Shown: piece after piece, positions 33,449 through 44,207 of the stretch
Position numbering within the stretch: position 1 is the stretch's first letter
How the letters are laid out: each line of letters opens with the position of its first letter
Source: Rohdeia sp041398665
GTDB taxonomy: Bacteria > Planctomycetota > UBA1135 > GCA-002686595
NCBI GenBank assembly: GCA_041398665.1
Contig: JAWKUH010000014.1
Span: 67,807 to 131,806, forward strand
Direction: 5' to 3'
Length of the DNA: 64,000 bases
Program-made: the position numbers and the translations under genes
Notes under the pieces: generated by a model
The model's input: only the letters and a program-made list of their open reading frames with translations
Told to the model about the DNA's origin: nothing
Database searches by the model: none

Positions 33449-35169
33449 CGCGGCCCTCCTCCACCACCGACCCGCTCGGTCGCGACCTCGTCGTGCTCAA
33501 GTTCGGTTCGTCCGTCCTGCGCTCGCACGCCGACCTGCCGCGCGCCGTGCACGAGATCTACCGCCACGTCCGCCGCGGCGAACGCGTCGTCGCCGTCGTC
33601 TCGGCGATCGGCGACGCGACGGACCGACTCCTCGCGGTGCTCGAGCGCGACGGCGGCGACGCACCGCCCGCGCTGCGCGCGTCGATCCTCGCGCAGGGCG
33701 AGCGCGAAGCGGCGGGCCTCCTCGCCCTCGCCCTCGACGGCGCCGGCGTACCGTCGCGCGTCGTCGATCCCGCGAGCGTGTTGCGCGCCGCGGGCGATCC
33801 GCTCGACGCCGATCCCGTCGCGCTCGACACCGCCAAGTTCGAGCGCGCCTTCGAACGCGTCGACGTCGTCGTCCTGCCCGGCTTCTTCGCGGCGGACGCC
33901 GAGGGCTCGACGGTCCTCCTCGGCCGCGGCGGCTCGGACACGACGGCCGTGTTCGCCGCGACGGAGCTCGGCGCACGACGCTGCGTGCTTCTCAAGGACG
34001 TCGACGGCCTCTACGAGAGCGACCCGAACGCGGACGGTGCGGCGCCTCGGCGCTTCGCGACGCTCGCGTTCGACGACGCCGTCGCGCGCGTCCGCGACGT
34101 GGTGCACGCCCCAGCTGCGCCTCGCTCGCGAACACGGTGCACCGCTCGAGGTCGGGGCGATCGGCGAACTCACGCTGGCCGCGAGGGCCCGACGCGCCTC
34201 GCGACGCGCGAACCGTCCCGCGCGCTCCGCGTCGGACTGGTCGGCCTCGGCACGGTCGGCACCGCGGTGCTCCGCCTGCTGCACGCACTCCCCGAGCGCT
34301 TCGTGGTCGCGAGTCTCCTCGTGCGCGACCGGTCGAAGCCGCGCGATGCCGCCGTCGACCCCGCGTGGCGTGGACGGACGGCCTCGACCTGTTCTCGGTC
34401 CGACCCCGATGTCGTCGTCGAACTCGTCGGCAGGACGGACGCGGCACCGGCACCGTCCGCGCAGCGGCTCGTGCGGGATCGACGTCGTCAGCGCGAACAA
34501 GGCGCTGCTCGCCGAGCGCGGCCAGGCTCGAGGACGATCGGCGTTGGCGGGCGCGCGCCTGCCTCCACGGCGCGCGCCCTGCGCACCTTCGACGTGCGCG
34601 CCCTCGTCGCGCGCGGGTTCGAGGTCGCGGCATCGGGGCGATCCGGCACGGTCAACACCGTGCTCGGCGGCGCTCGCACGCCCCGGCAGCGCGACGCTCC
34701 GAGCACGCCTCCGCCGTCGCGCTCGCGGACTGTGCGAGGCGGACGCCACGCTCGACCTCGACGGCTCCGACGCGGCGCAGAAGCTCGTGCTCCTCGCCCG
34801 TGCAGCAGGAGCCGAGCGCGTCGTCGCGACGGTGCGCAGAACACGTCGACGACGCCGTCGTCGCCCGCATCGCGACGCTCCGGGAACGGGCCGACGCGTG
34901 AAACGAACCGCACGCGCCGAGCTCGTCCGCGACGCGGGCGGGTCGCGGTCGCACACCTCGGTCCGGCTCGTCGACGTCGACCGTGCTGAAGTCGTGCCGC
35001 CGGCGTCGAGGGCGCGCGCAACGCGCTCGTCGTGGAGTTCGCCCGGACGGCTGCGCTCGGATCGACGGCACCGGCGCCAGCGGACATGACGGAAGCGGTG
35101 CTCGGCGACCTGTTCGAGCTGCTCGAGCGGCGACCTGAGCATGTGAAGAACGCGGAGGTGACGGCGTGA
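33445..35169 (+). pseudogene. Fused aspartokinase-homoserine dehydrogenase without ACT domains, frameshifted
   Basis: It starts at GTG 33445, overlapping the previous stop (GTGA). The kinase half is open to about 34120: DLVVLKFGSSVLRSHADL, VVAVVSAIGDATDRLL, FFAADAEGSTVLLGRGGSDTTAV and LLKDVDGLYESDPN. Unlike ThrA/MetL, no ACT regulatory domains follow; after ~50 residues the dehydrogenase NAD site appears (LRVGLVGLGTVGTAVLRLLHALPERFVV). Further pieces occur in other frames: PDVVVELVG, DVVSANKALLAERG, EADATLDLDGSDAAQKLVLLARAAGAERV and KRTARAELVRDAGG. The C-terminus ends LFELLERRPEHVKNAEVTA-like near 35169. Expected intact length is about 575 residues. It would make homoserine from aspartate for methionine and threonine. 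Confidence 0.8.
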
Positions 35170-36401
35170 CGGCCTTCCACCGACGTTCGCTCGACGCCGC
35201 GACGCGCCTCGTGCGCGGCGCCTGCGATCGACGCGGACCTTTCACCCGCCTCGTCGCCTGCCGCTCTACCAGACGGCGACGTTACGCAGTCGCGTGCCGA
35301 CGGCTTCGACGCGTTCGACTACTCGCGTACGGACAACCCGACGCGCGGTGCTCGAGCGGCGGATCGCCGAGCTCGAGGACGGCAGTTGCGCGCTCGCCTA
35401 CGCGAAGCGGCATGGCGGCGATCGACGCGGTGCTCGCGCTCTGCCTGCGCGGGACGTTGCTCGTGGGACGCGACCTCTACGGCGGCACGCTGCGGCTCGC
35501 GGCGGAGCTCGCGTACGAGCGCGAGGCGCGCGTCGTCGACGTCGACGCGAGCGACTCCGCGGCACTCGCACGGCGGCCCTCCGTCGCGAGCGCCCGCACT
35601 GGCTTCCTCGTCGAGTCGCCGACCCGCTGCAGGAGGTGTGCGACCTGCGCGCGGCGGCGCGCGCCTGCCGCGACGTCGACGCGCGACTCGCCGTCGACAA
35701 CTTTGATGCTCCGGTTATCTGCAGGCGGAAGCTGCTCGCGCTCGGCGCCGACGCCGTCGTGCTCTCCGCGACGAAGCACCTCGGCGGACACGCCGATCAC
35801 GGCAGGCGCCGTCATCGTGCGCGACAGGCGCTCGGCGCGGAGCTCGCGCGCCGCACCCAACGCCGCGGCACCGCGCTCGCACCGTTCGAGGCCTGGCTGT
35901 GCGCGCGCGGCCTCGACGCGTCGACGTCTCGAACGACCAGGCGGCGGCGACGAGCGCTCGAACTCGCGCGCGCCCTCGCCCGCGCGCCACGAGGTCACCG
36001 CCGTGCACCACGCCAGTCTCGACGGCGCACCGGGTCGCGACGTCCTCGCGGACCAGGCGCGCGGCGCCGGCTCCGTCGTCGCCGTCGAACTCGCGGCCGG
36101 CCTCGACCCCGTGCGCTTCGCCGAATCGCTCGAGCTCTTCTCGATCTCGGTCAGCTTCGGCTCGGTGCGCAGCACGGTCTGCCTCCCGCGGCACACCTCG
36201 CACGCGTCGGTGCCGCGCGGACTCTCGCCGACCGTGCGGCCGCCGTCGGAACGCCTCGTGCGACTCTCGATCGGGCTCGAGGACCCGTCGGACCTGCGCG
36301 CCGATCTCGGGCGAGCCCTCGAGTCGTTGCGCGTCGGCGACGAGCACCTCAGCTGCGCCGCAGCGCGAGGTCGTGGAACCAACGATCCATGCGTGCGATG
36401 A
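35166..36401 (+). pseudogene. Second cystathionine gamma-synthase family PLP enzyme, frameshifted
   Basis: It starts at GTG 35166, overlapping the stop of the fusion gene. Recognisable pieces in shifting frames are SLDAATRLVRGACD, FDYSRTDNPTR, AELEDGSCALAYA, MAAIDAVLALCLR, LVGRDLYGGTLRLAAELAYEREARVVDVD, LVESPT, a PLP-lysine segment VVLSATKHLGGHAD, and a long open C-terminal part GSVVAVELAAGLDPVRFAESLELFSISVSFGSVRSTVCLP with LVRLSIGLEDPSDLRADL. This is the MetB/MetC pattern; the last ~120 codons are in one frame. With the first gene it brackets the AK-HSD fusion, giving a compact homoserine-to-homocysteine set. The frame is broken in at least six places. The exact stop is uncertain. Confidence 0.78.
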
Positions 36402-36621
36402 CGTCGTCCTCGACACCCTTCGGCGGCTCCGCATCACCCGGGTGGAAGGGGCCCGGAACCTCGAGCCCCGGCGTCGGCGCGCCGAGCCCTTCGAGATCGT
36501 CCGGGTCGGCGCGGAGCGGGAAGCGCGCCTCCGACCTCGGCGTCGCGCCGGGTCGGAGGCACTCCCAGGCGTCGCCGACGATCGCCTCCGCGTCCCGTCG
36601 GTTCCGATCGGCGTCCGTCAT
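36349..36621 (-). CDS. Possible small hypothetical protein
   Basis: 90 residues (MTDADRNRRDAEAIVGDAWECL) with plausible composition and a coherent C-terminus (VEDDVIARMDRWFHDLALRRS). No family recognised and no membrane segment. It overlaps the uncertain 3' end of the second PLP gene by ~50 bases on the opposite strand. It may be real, because the plus strand here lacks coding signal, but support is limited to an open frame with non-shadow-like residues. Confidence 0.35.
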   Translation of the reverse strand: MTDADRNRRDAEAIVGDAWECLRPGATPRSEARFPLRADPDDLEGLGAPTPGLEVPGPFHPGDAEPPKGVEDDVIARMDRWFHDLALRRS

Positions 36622-36757
36622 CGTTCGAGACCGGTCGGGCGGGCGAGACGTGGCGCGCCGCGGCCGTGGGCCGTCGCCGGTCCGAGCACCGATCCGCGTC
36701 GAGGACTCCGCGGTGACGGCGCGACGTATCGGCGGTGCTTCGTGTCACCCTCTCGTC

Positions 36758-38308
<1,551 letters not shown>

Positions 38309-38358
38309 GCGCGAGACCCCCCGCGCGCGGTTCGTCCCCACCGCGACGCCCCTTCCCC

Positions 38359-39093
38359 ATGAGTCTCGGCTGGGAGTTCTACGCCACCGAACTGGACGGT
38401 GATCCGATCGGTCTGCTCGTCGACCTCGACGTCGACGCGGGTTCGCAGCGCGGCCTCGAGACGCTCGTGCGTCTGCACGTGCCGATGCCGCACCCGCTGA
38501 CGACGGGGCTGACGTCGGAGAAGGACTTCGAGCTGCTCGAACAGCTCGAGGACGCCGTCGCGAAGGCGGTCGAGGGCGTCGACGGTCGCTTCGTCGGTCG
38601 CATCAGCTACCGCAAGGAGTGGGTCTTCTACGCCTTCGTGCGCGAGGCGAGCAAGGCGCACGACGCGCTCGATCGCGCCGCGCAGTCCTGCCGCGTGCGC
38701 GGCGCGACGCTCGACGTGGAGAAGGACCCGGAGTGGAGTCAGTACCACACGTTCCTCAAGCCGTTCCCCGAGACGATGCGCCACATCCTCAACCGCCGCG
38801 CGGTCGAGGCGCTCGTGCGCTCCGGAGACGACGCGGACGAGGTCCGGCCGATGACGCACGAGATCGAGTTCGCGACGGCGGACGCCGCCGGACCGATCCG
38901 CGACATGGCGCTCGAACGCAAGTACGTCGCCGAGATCGTCGCGAACGGGAAGGCACACGCGCTGCGCATCACCAAGGAGTCCGCGCTCGACATCGAGGGC
39001 ATCGACCGCACGTCGATCGCCTTGATGCGACTCTCGGACAAGCACGGCGGTCGCTACCTCGGTTGGAGCTGCGCCGCGGTCGCGAAGCGCTGA
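38359..39093 (+). CDS. DUF695 / RraB-like protein
   Basis: About 244 residues, MSLGWEFYATELDGDPIGLLVDLDVDAG. The N-terminal half, with WEFY and LVRLHVPMPHPLTTGLTSEKDFELLEQLED, resembles DUF695. The middle (GRFVGRISYRKEWVFYAFVRE, then DPEWSQYHTFLKPFPETMRHI) resembles proteins that join DUF695 to an RraB-type (RNase E regulator) fold. A C-terminal ~70-residue extension ends KHGGRYLGWSCAAVAKR. It is cytoplasmic, with no signal. It could modulate RNA turnover, but this is only a family expectation. It is 50 bases after glpD and 46 bases before the first array gene. Confidence 0.65.
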   Translation: MSLGWEFYATELDGDPIGLLVDLDVDAGSQRGLETLVRLHVPMPHPLTTGLTSEKDFELLEQLEDAVAKAVEGVDGRFVGRISYRKEWVFYAFVREASKAHDALDRAAQSCRVRGATLDVEKDPEWSQYHTFLKPFPETMRHILNRRAVEALVRSGDDADEVRPMTHEIEFATADAAGPIRDMALERKYVAEIVANGKAHALRITKESALDIEGIDRTSIALMRLSDKHGGRYLGWSCAAVAKR

Positions 39094-39139
39094 GCGGGGA
39101 CGAGCGAGCCGACGCGCCCGCCGCCCCGGGGACGGATCG

Positions 39140-41317
39140 ATGGACGAACGAGCTCGCAGGGGGACGTCGAGAGCGGGTGTCCTCGCGGTCGTGCTCGCGA
39201 TCGCGGTCGCGCTGGTCGTCGCCCTGGTGCTGTTCGGACCGGAGCGAGGCGACGAGCCGCGCGCGGACGGGACGCGCGCCGCGGAGCCCGACGTGTCGGG
39301 AACGCGCGGCGGCGAGGTCGAACTGGCCGATTCGACGCTGCGCGGCTCCGGAACGGAGATCGAGGCGCCGGCGCGGACGGCGCTCGGCGACGTGCTCGAC
39401 GGTCGGCGCTGGAGCGACCTCGTGGCGCCGGTCGACGATGCGAGCGGCGCCGCGATCGACGACGCGATCGTCGTCGTGATCGGGGCGGAGGGCGCGCGCG
39501 TCGTGCGCCGGCTCGGCGACCACGTCGGCGCGCGCGACCTCGACGACGGCGGACTGGCGGCGATCGACTCGCCGCGGTACGTGCCGCGCTTCTTCAGGCC
39601 CGACGAGTTGCGCGAGCGCGAGGGCGCGACGCGGATCGAGCTCGCGGCGGCGGGAGCGATCGAGTTCCGCTCCGACGGCGAGCGCGCGGCGGACGCGGAG
39701 CCGTGGTCGTACGTCGTGCGGGCGGAGGACGGCGACGTGCTCGACCCGGGGTTCGCGATCGAGGAGCGCTCCGTGTTCGAGTCCTACGCGGACACCGCGC
39801 GTCGCCTGGTCGGTGCGCGCGACGACGACGGGTGGCGGCGTCGGCAGGTGCGCTTCGTGCGGAAGCAGGAGGCGCTGGGTGCGCTGCTCGCGCTCGACGG
39901 TCCACCGGTCGTCGCGCCGTGGACGCGCTACTTCGACCCGTCGGTCGAACGCTTCCCAACCGCCCTCGACGACCTGCCGCTCGGATCGGCGTACGAGGTC
40001 CGCAGCACCGGGGGCTCCGCCACGCGCTTCGAGATGTCGCAGGACGACGGTGCGACGTGGACCGGCGCGCCGCTCGAGATCGAGTTCCGTTCGCCCGGCG
40101 CGCGCGCGATCGTCCGCGTGCGCGCGGTCACGGGCGCGAGCATCGCGGGTCGTTTCGAGTCGTCGACGGAGCGCGGTACGGCGAGCGCAACGTTCCGACC
40201 GACGGGCCGACCCAACGGGAGGTCGACGACGGTCGGCCCGCTCCCGGCCGACGCCGACGGCTCGTTCGAGTTCCACGATCTCGAGCCGGGCGACTACCAC
40301 CTCGCGCTGAAGTGGAAGGAGAGCGACGGCACGGTCGGCCTGCGCGACCTGTGGTTCCCGTTGGCGGAGGGCGAGCGGAAGGACGTCGGCGAGATCGGCG
40401 GCGCGGACGGCAGCGTGCTCGTCCTGCGCCCGCGGCTGGTCGTCGACGGAGCACCCGACCCGACGCTGCTCGGCGGAGCGATGCGCGACGCGCGCTGGCA
40501 CCTCACGATCGGGCGTCGCTCGGCCGGCGACGTCGGTGCGCGCCTCGGAATCGCGATCGACGACGCGCGGGACTTCGTCGACATGGTCGGCCTCGAGGCG
40601 CAGCGCGTCGTCGGGCTCGAACCGGGCTCGTACTTCGCGATCGTGTCCCTGAACGCGCTGCCCGAGGGTGTGCGCGAGCGCTACCTCACGACGACGACGC
40701 TCGACGTCCGCGAGGTCGACGTCGGTACGGGGACGACGGAGCTCGACGTCGACCTGGTGCTCGAGTCGGCGTCGCGCTGCCGCATCTCGGTCGACGTGCC
40801 GGGCGTGGACGCAGGACAACAACTCCTGGCGTACGCCTGTCGTTCCGACGGCGCTTCGGGTCGGATGCTCGTCTTCGACCCGAACGAGCACGGCGCGGCC
40901 GCGTCCGGCTGGTCCGCGCACGCCGACGAGATGCTGGAACCCGGCGCGTGGAGCGTCGTCGTCCTCGCCCACCCCGACGTGTCCCCCCAGGCTCCCGCGT
41001 GGGACGCGACCGCACGCTACGTCGGTCGCGTCGAGTTCACGGTGGAGCCCGGCGTACCGCTCGACGTCGCCGTACCGCTCGTGCTCGGTGCATCCGTGCG
41101 CATCGACCGCGCGACGCTCGGTCTGGGCGAGAACGAGGCCTGGACGCGACTGCATCCCACGGACCTGCCGGAGATGACGTCGTACACCTGGCAGGGCTAC
41201 GCGTCCACGAGCGGTCCGATCGTCGTCCACGGCCTCCTGCCGGACACGGAGTACGTCGTCGTCGACAGCGACGTCGTCGTCACGACCGGAGCCGGCGGCT
41301 CGACGACCGACCTCTGA
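39140..41317 (+). CDS. Array paralogue P1: single-pass beta-rich surface/periplasmic protein
   Basis: 725 residues, intact. Cytoplasmic tail MDERARRGTSRAG, transmembrane helix ~13-33, acidic linker to ~85, then RRWSDLVAPVDD with W91. Next come IDSPRYVPRFFRPDELRER (~142-160), the helical segment GWRRRQVRFVRKQEALGALL (~231-250) ending LALDGPP, and the carboxypeptidase-regulatory-like strand set DGSFEFHDLEPGDYHLALKW (~373-392). LRPRLVVDGAPDPTLLGGAM follows (~430). The C-terminus is GLLPDTEYVVVDSDVVVTTG then AGGSTTDL. No catalytic motif was found. The topology predicts that almost all of the protein lies outside the inner membrane. P1 is separated from the rest of the array by the opposing xylB (9-base gap). 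Confidence 0.85.
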   Translation: MDERARRGTSRAGVLAVVLAIAVALVVALVLFGPERGDEPRADGTRAAEPDVSGTRGGEVELADSTLRGSGTEIEAPARTALGDVLDGRRWSDLVAPVDDASGAAIDDAIVVVIGAEGARVVRRLGDHVGARDLDDGGLAAIDSPRYVPRFFRPDELREREGATRIELAAAGAIEFRSDGERAADAEPWSYVVRAEDGDVLDPGFAIEERSVFESYADTARRLVGARDDDGWRRRQVRFVRKQEALGALLALDGPPVVAPWTRYFDPSVERFPTALDDLPLGSAYEVRSTGGSATRFEMSQDDGATWTGAPLEIEFRSPGARAIVRVRAVTGASIAGRFESSTERGTASATFRPTGRPNGRSTTVGPLPADADGSFEFHDLEPGDYHLALKWKESDGTVGLRDLWFPLAEGERKDVGEIGGADGSVLVLRPRLVVDGAPDPTLLGGAMRDARWHLTIGRRSAGDVGARLGIAIDDARDFVDMVGLEAQRVVGLEPGSYFAIVSLNALPEGVRERYLTTTTLDVREVDVGTGTTELDVDLVLESASRCRISVDVPGVDAGQQLLAYACRSDGASGRMLVFDPNEHGAAASGWSAHADEMLEPGAWSVVVLAHPDVSPQAPAWDATARYVGRVEFTVEPGVPLDVAVPLVLGASVRIDRATLGLGENEAWTRLHPTDLPEMTSYTWQGYASTSGPIVVHGLLPDTEYVVVDSDVVVTTGAGGSTTDL

Positions 41318-41326
41318 CGCGCGAGG

Positions 41327-42790
41327 TCAACCCACGCCGTAGAGGCGCTTCACCTCGCTGCGGAAGCGCTGCATCAACTGCGCGTAGGCGTCGGACTCGC
41401 TCGAGCGCGGCTCGCTGCTCGCTCCGCGCACGACGAAGGGCGCGGCGACGTCGGTGACGTCCTGCGGAGCGCCGCGCTCGTGCGAGAGCGACCACAGCGC
41501 CTGCACCGCGGCGCCGAGCGCGGCGGACTCCGGCTCCTCGAGCGCGACGACGGGCAGCGCGAAGGCGCCCGCGAGCAGCTCGCGCCACAGCGCGTTCTTC
41601 GCGGCGCCGCCGACGAGGCGCACCTCGCTCGCCTCGACGCCGAAGCGCAGGAGCCGCTGCGCTCCCCACGCGAGGTTGAGACTCGTGCCCTCGAGCGCCG
41701 CGCGGTAGAGCCGCGCGGGCTCGAGCGATCCCGTGCGCATCCCGAGCAACGTGCCGGTCGCGCGCGGGAGGTCGGGCACGCGCTCGCCCTGGAGGTACGG
41801 CAACCACATCAACCCGTCGCCGCCGAGCGGGAGTTCGCGCGCGCGCTCCGTCAACTCGTCGTGCGTGAAGCGACTCTCCGAGCGCACTTCCTGCGCGACG
41901 CCGGTGAGGTTCATGACGCAGACCAGCGGCAGCCATCCGCCGGTCGAGCCGCAGAACGGCGCGACGAGTCCTTGCTGGTCGACGACGGGCTGGTCGCAGT
42001 GCGCGAACACCGTCCCCGACGTGCCGAGGCTCGCGACGAGCACGCCCGCCCGCGTCGCGCCGCTGCCGATCGCGCTCATCATGTTGTCGCCGCCGCCGGC
42101 GGAGACGAGCGCGCCCTCGGGCAGGGCGAAGCGCTCCGCCGCGACCTTGCGCACGCGGCCGTGCATCTCGTACGCGCGCTCCGGTTCGAGCAGCGGCGGC
42201 ACGCGCGAGGCGAGTTCCTGGTCGATCGTCGCCAACGCGTTCTCGTCGTAGCGCCGCTCGCGCACGTCGAGCCAGCCCGTGCCCGACGCGTCGCCCGGCT
42301 CCGTCCGGAACTCGCCGGTGAGGACGAGGTTCACGAAGTCGTGCGGCAGCATGACGCGCGCGGTCCGCGCCCAGTTCTCGGGCTCGTGCTTCGCGAGCCA
42401 ACGCACCTTCGGCGCGGTGTAGCCCGTCGGCACGGGTCGTCCCAGCTCCTTCGTGAGCTCCGCCGCCTCGTCGGCCGTGCTCGTGTCGCACCACAGCTTG
42501 GCCGCGCGCACCGGCGCGCCGTCCGCGTCGAGCGCGACGAGCCCGTGCTGCTGCCCCGACACGCCGACGGCGGCGACGCGGTCGCGCCCGACCGCGCCGA
42601 CGAGTTCGTGCGTGACGCGCTCGATCGCCGCGAGCCAGTCCGCGGGGTTCTGCTCCGCCGCGCCGCGCGGCAGACCGGAGAGCAGCTCGAGCGGCGCCGA
42701 CGCGCGCGCGAGCACCGCGCCCGCCTCGCCGTCGACCGCCACGCCCTTCACGCCCTGCGTGCCGACGTCGAGTCCGATCGCGATGGTCAT
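41327..42790 (-). CDS. xylB: Xylulokinase
   Basis: About 487 residues, FGGY family. TIAIGLDVGTQGVKGVAVD is the phosphate-binding start, then VGVSGQQHGLVALDADG (substrate loop), WCDTSTADEAAEL, PHDFVNLVLTGEFRTEPGDASGTGWLD, and the ATP-site GGGDNMMSAIGSG with VLVASLGTSGTVFA. The C-terminal GGAAKNALWRELLAGAFALPVVALEEPESAALGAA is also typical of XylB. It phosphorylates D-xylulose made by xylose isomerase, whose gene lies at the right edge. It is encoded against the array, convergent with P1 and divergent from P2 with only 55 bases between the starts. Confidence 0.94.
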   Translation of the reverse strand: MTIAIGLDVGTQGVKGVAVDGEAGAVLARASAPLELLSGLPRGAAEQNPADWLAAIERVTHELVGAVGRDRVAAVGVSGQQHGLVALDADGAPVRAAKLWCDTSTADEAAELTKELGRPVPTGYTAPKVRWLAKHEPENWARTARVMLPHDFVNLVLTGEFRTEPGDASGTGWLDVRERRYDENALATIDQELASRVPPLLEPERAYEMHGRVRKVAAERFALPEGALVSAGGGDNMMSAIGSGATRAGVLVASLGTSGTVFAHCDQPVVDQQGLVAPFCGSTGGWLPLVCVMNLTGVAQEVRSESRFTHDELTERARELPLGGDGLMWLPYLQGERVPDLPRATGTLLGMRTGSLEPARLYRAALEGTSLNLAWGAQRLLRFGVEASEVRLVGGAAKNALWRELLAGAFALPVVALEEPESAALGAAVQALWSLSHERGAPQDVTDVAAPFVVRGASSEPRSSESDAYAQLMQRFRSEVKRLYGVG

Positions 42791-42845
42791 GGGCTGGTAG
42801 TGTGGTGATCGTCCGCGGGCCGCGCCACCCGCGGCGGCTCGCACC

Positions 42846-44174
42846 ATGGCTCGGAACACGATCGGGAATCGCACGGCACTCCTTCTCGCGGGGTTGCTCG
42901 CGGTGAGCTGCAGGAGCGGGAGTTCGGCCGTTCCGACCGAAGCGACGGTGAACGAGACGGCGACGTCCCAACGCGCGACGATCGTCGGTCGCTTCGCGCC
43001 CGGAGCGCGCGACCCGCGGGTCGAGGTCGGCAACTTCGAATCGTCGGAGCGGGGTGACGAGTCCCATTCGGGCTCGACGATCGTCGACGTCGCGGAGGAC
43101 GGGACGTTCGCCCTCTCCGGGATCGCTGCGGGCCGGCACACGGTGTTCTGTGCTTGGACCGACGAGGACGGAGCGATGGTCATCGCGCTCCAGGAGATCG
43201 CCCTGCGACCCGGCGAACGTCACGACCTCGGCGAGGTCGAGGCGATGGGCGACGGCTCCATCGACTTCACTCCGTCACGACTGCTCGTCAACAGCCTTCC
43301 CGACGTCGCGTTCGTGTCACTGCCCGAGGGCGCGATCGAGGGCGTGGTCCTCGAGTCGCGGCTTTCGTGGGAGCGCGACGTGAGCGACGAGGCGTGGGAG
43401 GCGCAGGAACGCTCCGAACAGCTCTTCGGAACGACGATCCGCTACCCGGCATCGACCGGACTTCGGCTGCGAGGGCTCGCGCCGGGCATCTACGGCGTCG
43501 GAGCTGCATGCCCGATCCTCGGCGCTCCGATCACGGACGAGTTCGATGCGTACCGGACCATGAAGGGTTCCAGCTGCCGCGTGGGACATAGTTGGCGCAG
43601 CAGAGTGGATGTCGACTTCGGGCTCGAGTCGAAGGGCAACGTCGTCGGTGGGTTCGTCGTCGACGTCGGCGAACGCTCGCAGCTCGCAGATGCCTCGGCG
43701 CAGCTCGTCGAGGTCGGAGGCGATCGCCTCGTCGAGCCGCGCAGCGTGGTCCCGTGGCTCTTCCTGGGAGAGGACGCTCCCTCCTACGGCGGCTTCGCCG
43801 CGTTCGATGCACCACCCGGCCGATGGGCGTTCGTCGTGTTCGTCGAAACACGCGATCCGGTCGGTGACAACGTCGTCGTGCTCGGTGGTCGTGACGAGGT
43901 CCGGGTCGGGAAACGCGGGAGGGTACGCGCGTCGAAGTTCCTCGAGCCGACAGCCTCGGTCTCGCTCGCGCTTCCGAGCGACGGCGCGCTCTCGACCCTC
44001 CACCCGTTCGACCTCCCCGCACTCGAAGTCGACCTCACGTCGCGCGACGCCGATCCGGGGCCGGGCGTGCTCCTGCACGGCCTGCTCCCGAACACCGAGT
44101 ACGTGCTCGAACCCGGCGGCACGCGTTTCACGACCGGCGCACCCGGCACGACCGTGGAGGTCACGGCACACTAG
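42846..44174 (+). CDS. Array paralogue P2: short lipoprotein form
   Basis: 442 residues, intact. It begins with a lipoprotein signal instead of a membrane helix: RTALLLAGLLAVSCRSGSS, with the likely lipidated Cys at 22. It lacks the W-x-D-L region and helical segment of its siblings, i.e. about the first 300 residues. The carboxypeptidase-regulatory-like part comes first (DGTFALSGIAAGRHTVFCAW, ~85-104), followed by IALRPGERHDLGEVEAMGDG and SRLLVNS, which correspond to the post-core segment of the long forms. The C-terminus matches P3 and P4 closely: HGLLPNTEYVLEPGGTRF then TTGAPGTTVEVTAH and a TAG stop. It is 33 bases before P3. Confidence 0.83.
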   Translation: MARNTIGNRTALLLAGLLAVSCRSGSSAVPTEATVNETATSQRATIVGRFAPGARDPRVEVGNFESSERGDESHSGSTIVDVAEDGTFALSGIAAGRHTVFCAWTDEDGAMVIALQEIALRPGERHDLGEVEAMGDGSIDFTPSRLLVNSLPDVAFVSLPEGAIEGVVLESRLSWERDVSDEAWEAQERSEQLFGTTIRYPASTGLRLRGLAPGIYGVGAACPILGAPITDEFDAYRTMKGSSCRVGHSWRSRVDVDFGLESKGNVVGGFVVDVGERSQLADASAQLVEVGGDRLVEPRSVVPWLFLGEDAPSYGGFAAFDAPPGRWAFVVFVETRDPVGDNVVVLGGRDEVRVGKRGRVRASKFLEPTASVSLALPSDGALSTLHPFDLPALEVDLTSRDADPGPGVLLHGLLPNTEYVLEPGGTRFTTGAPGTTVEVTAH

Positions 44175-44207
44175 GAGCCTCTTGCACCCTCGCACCGGAC
44201 CCGAGCG

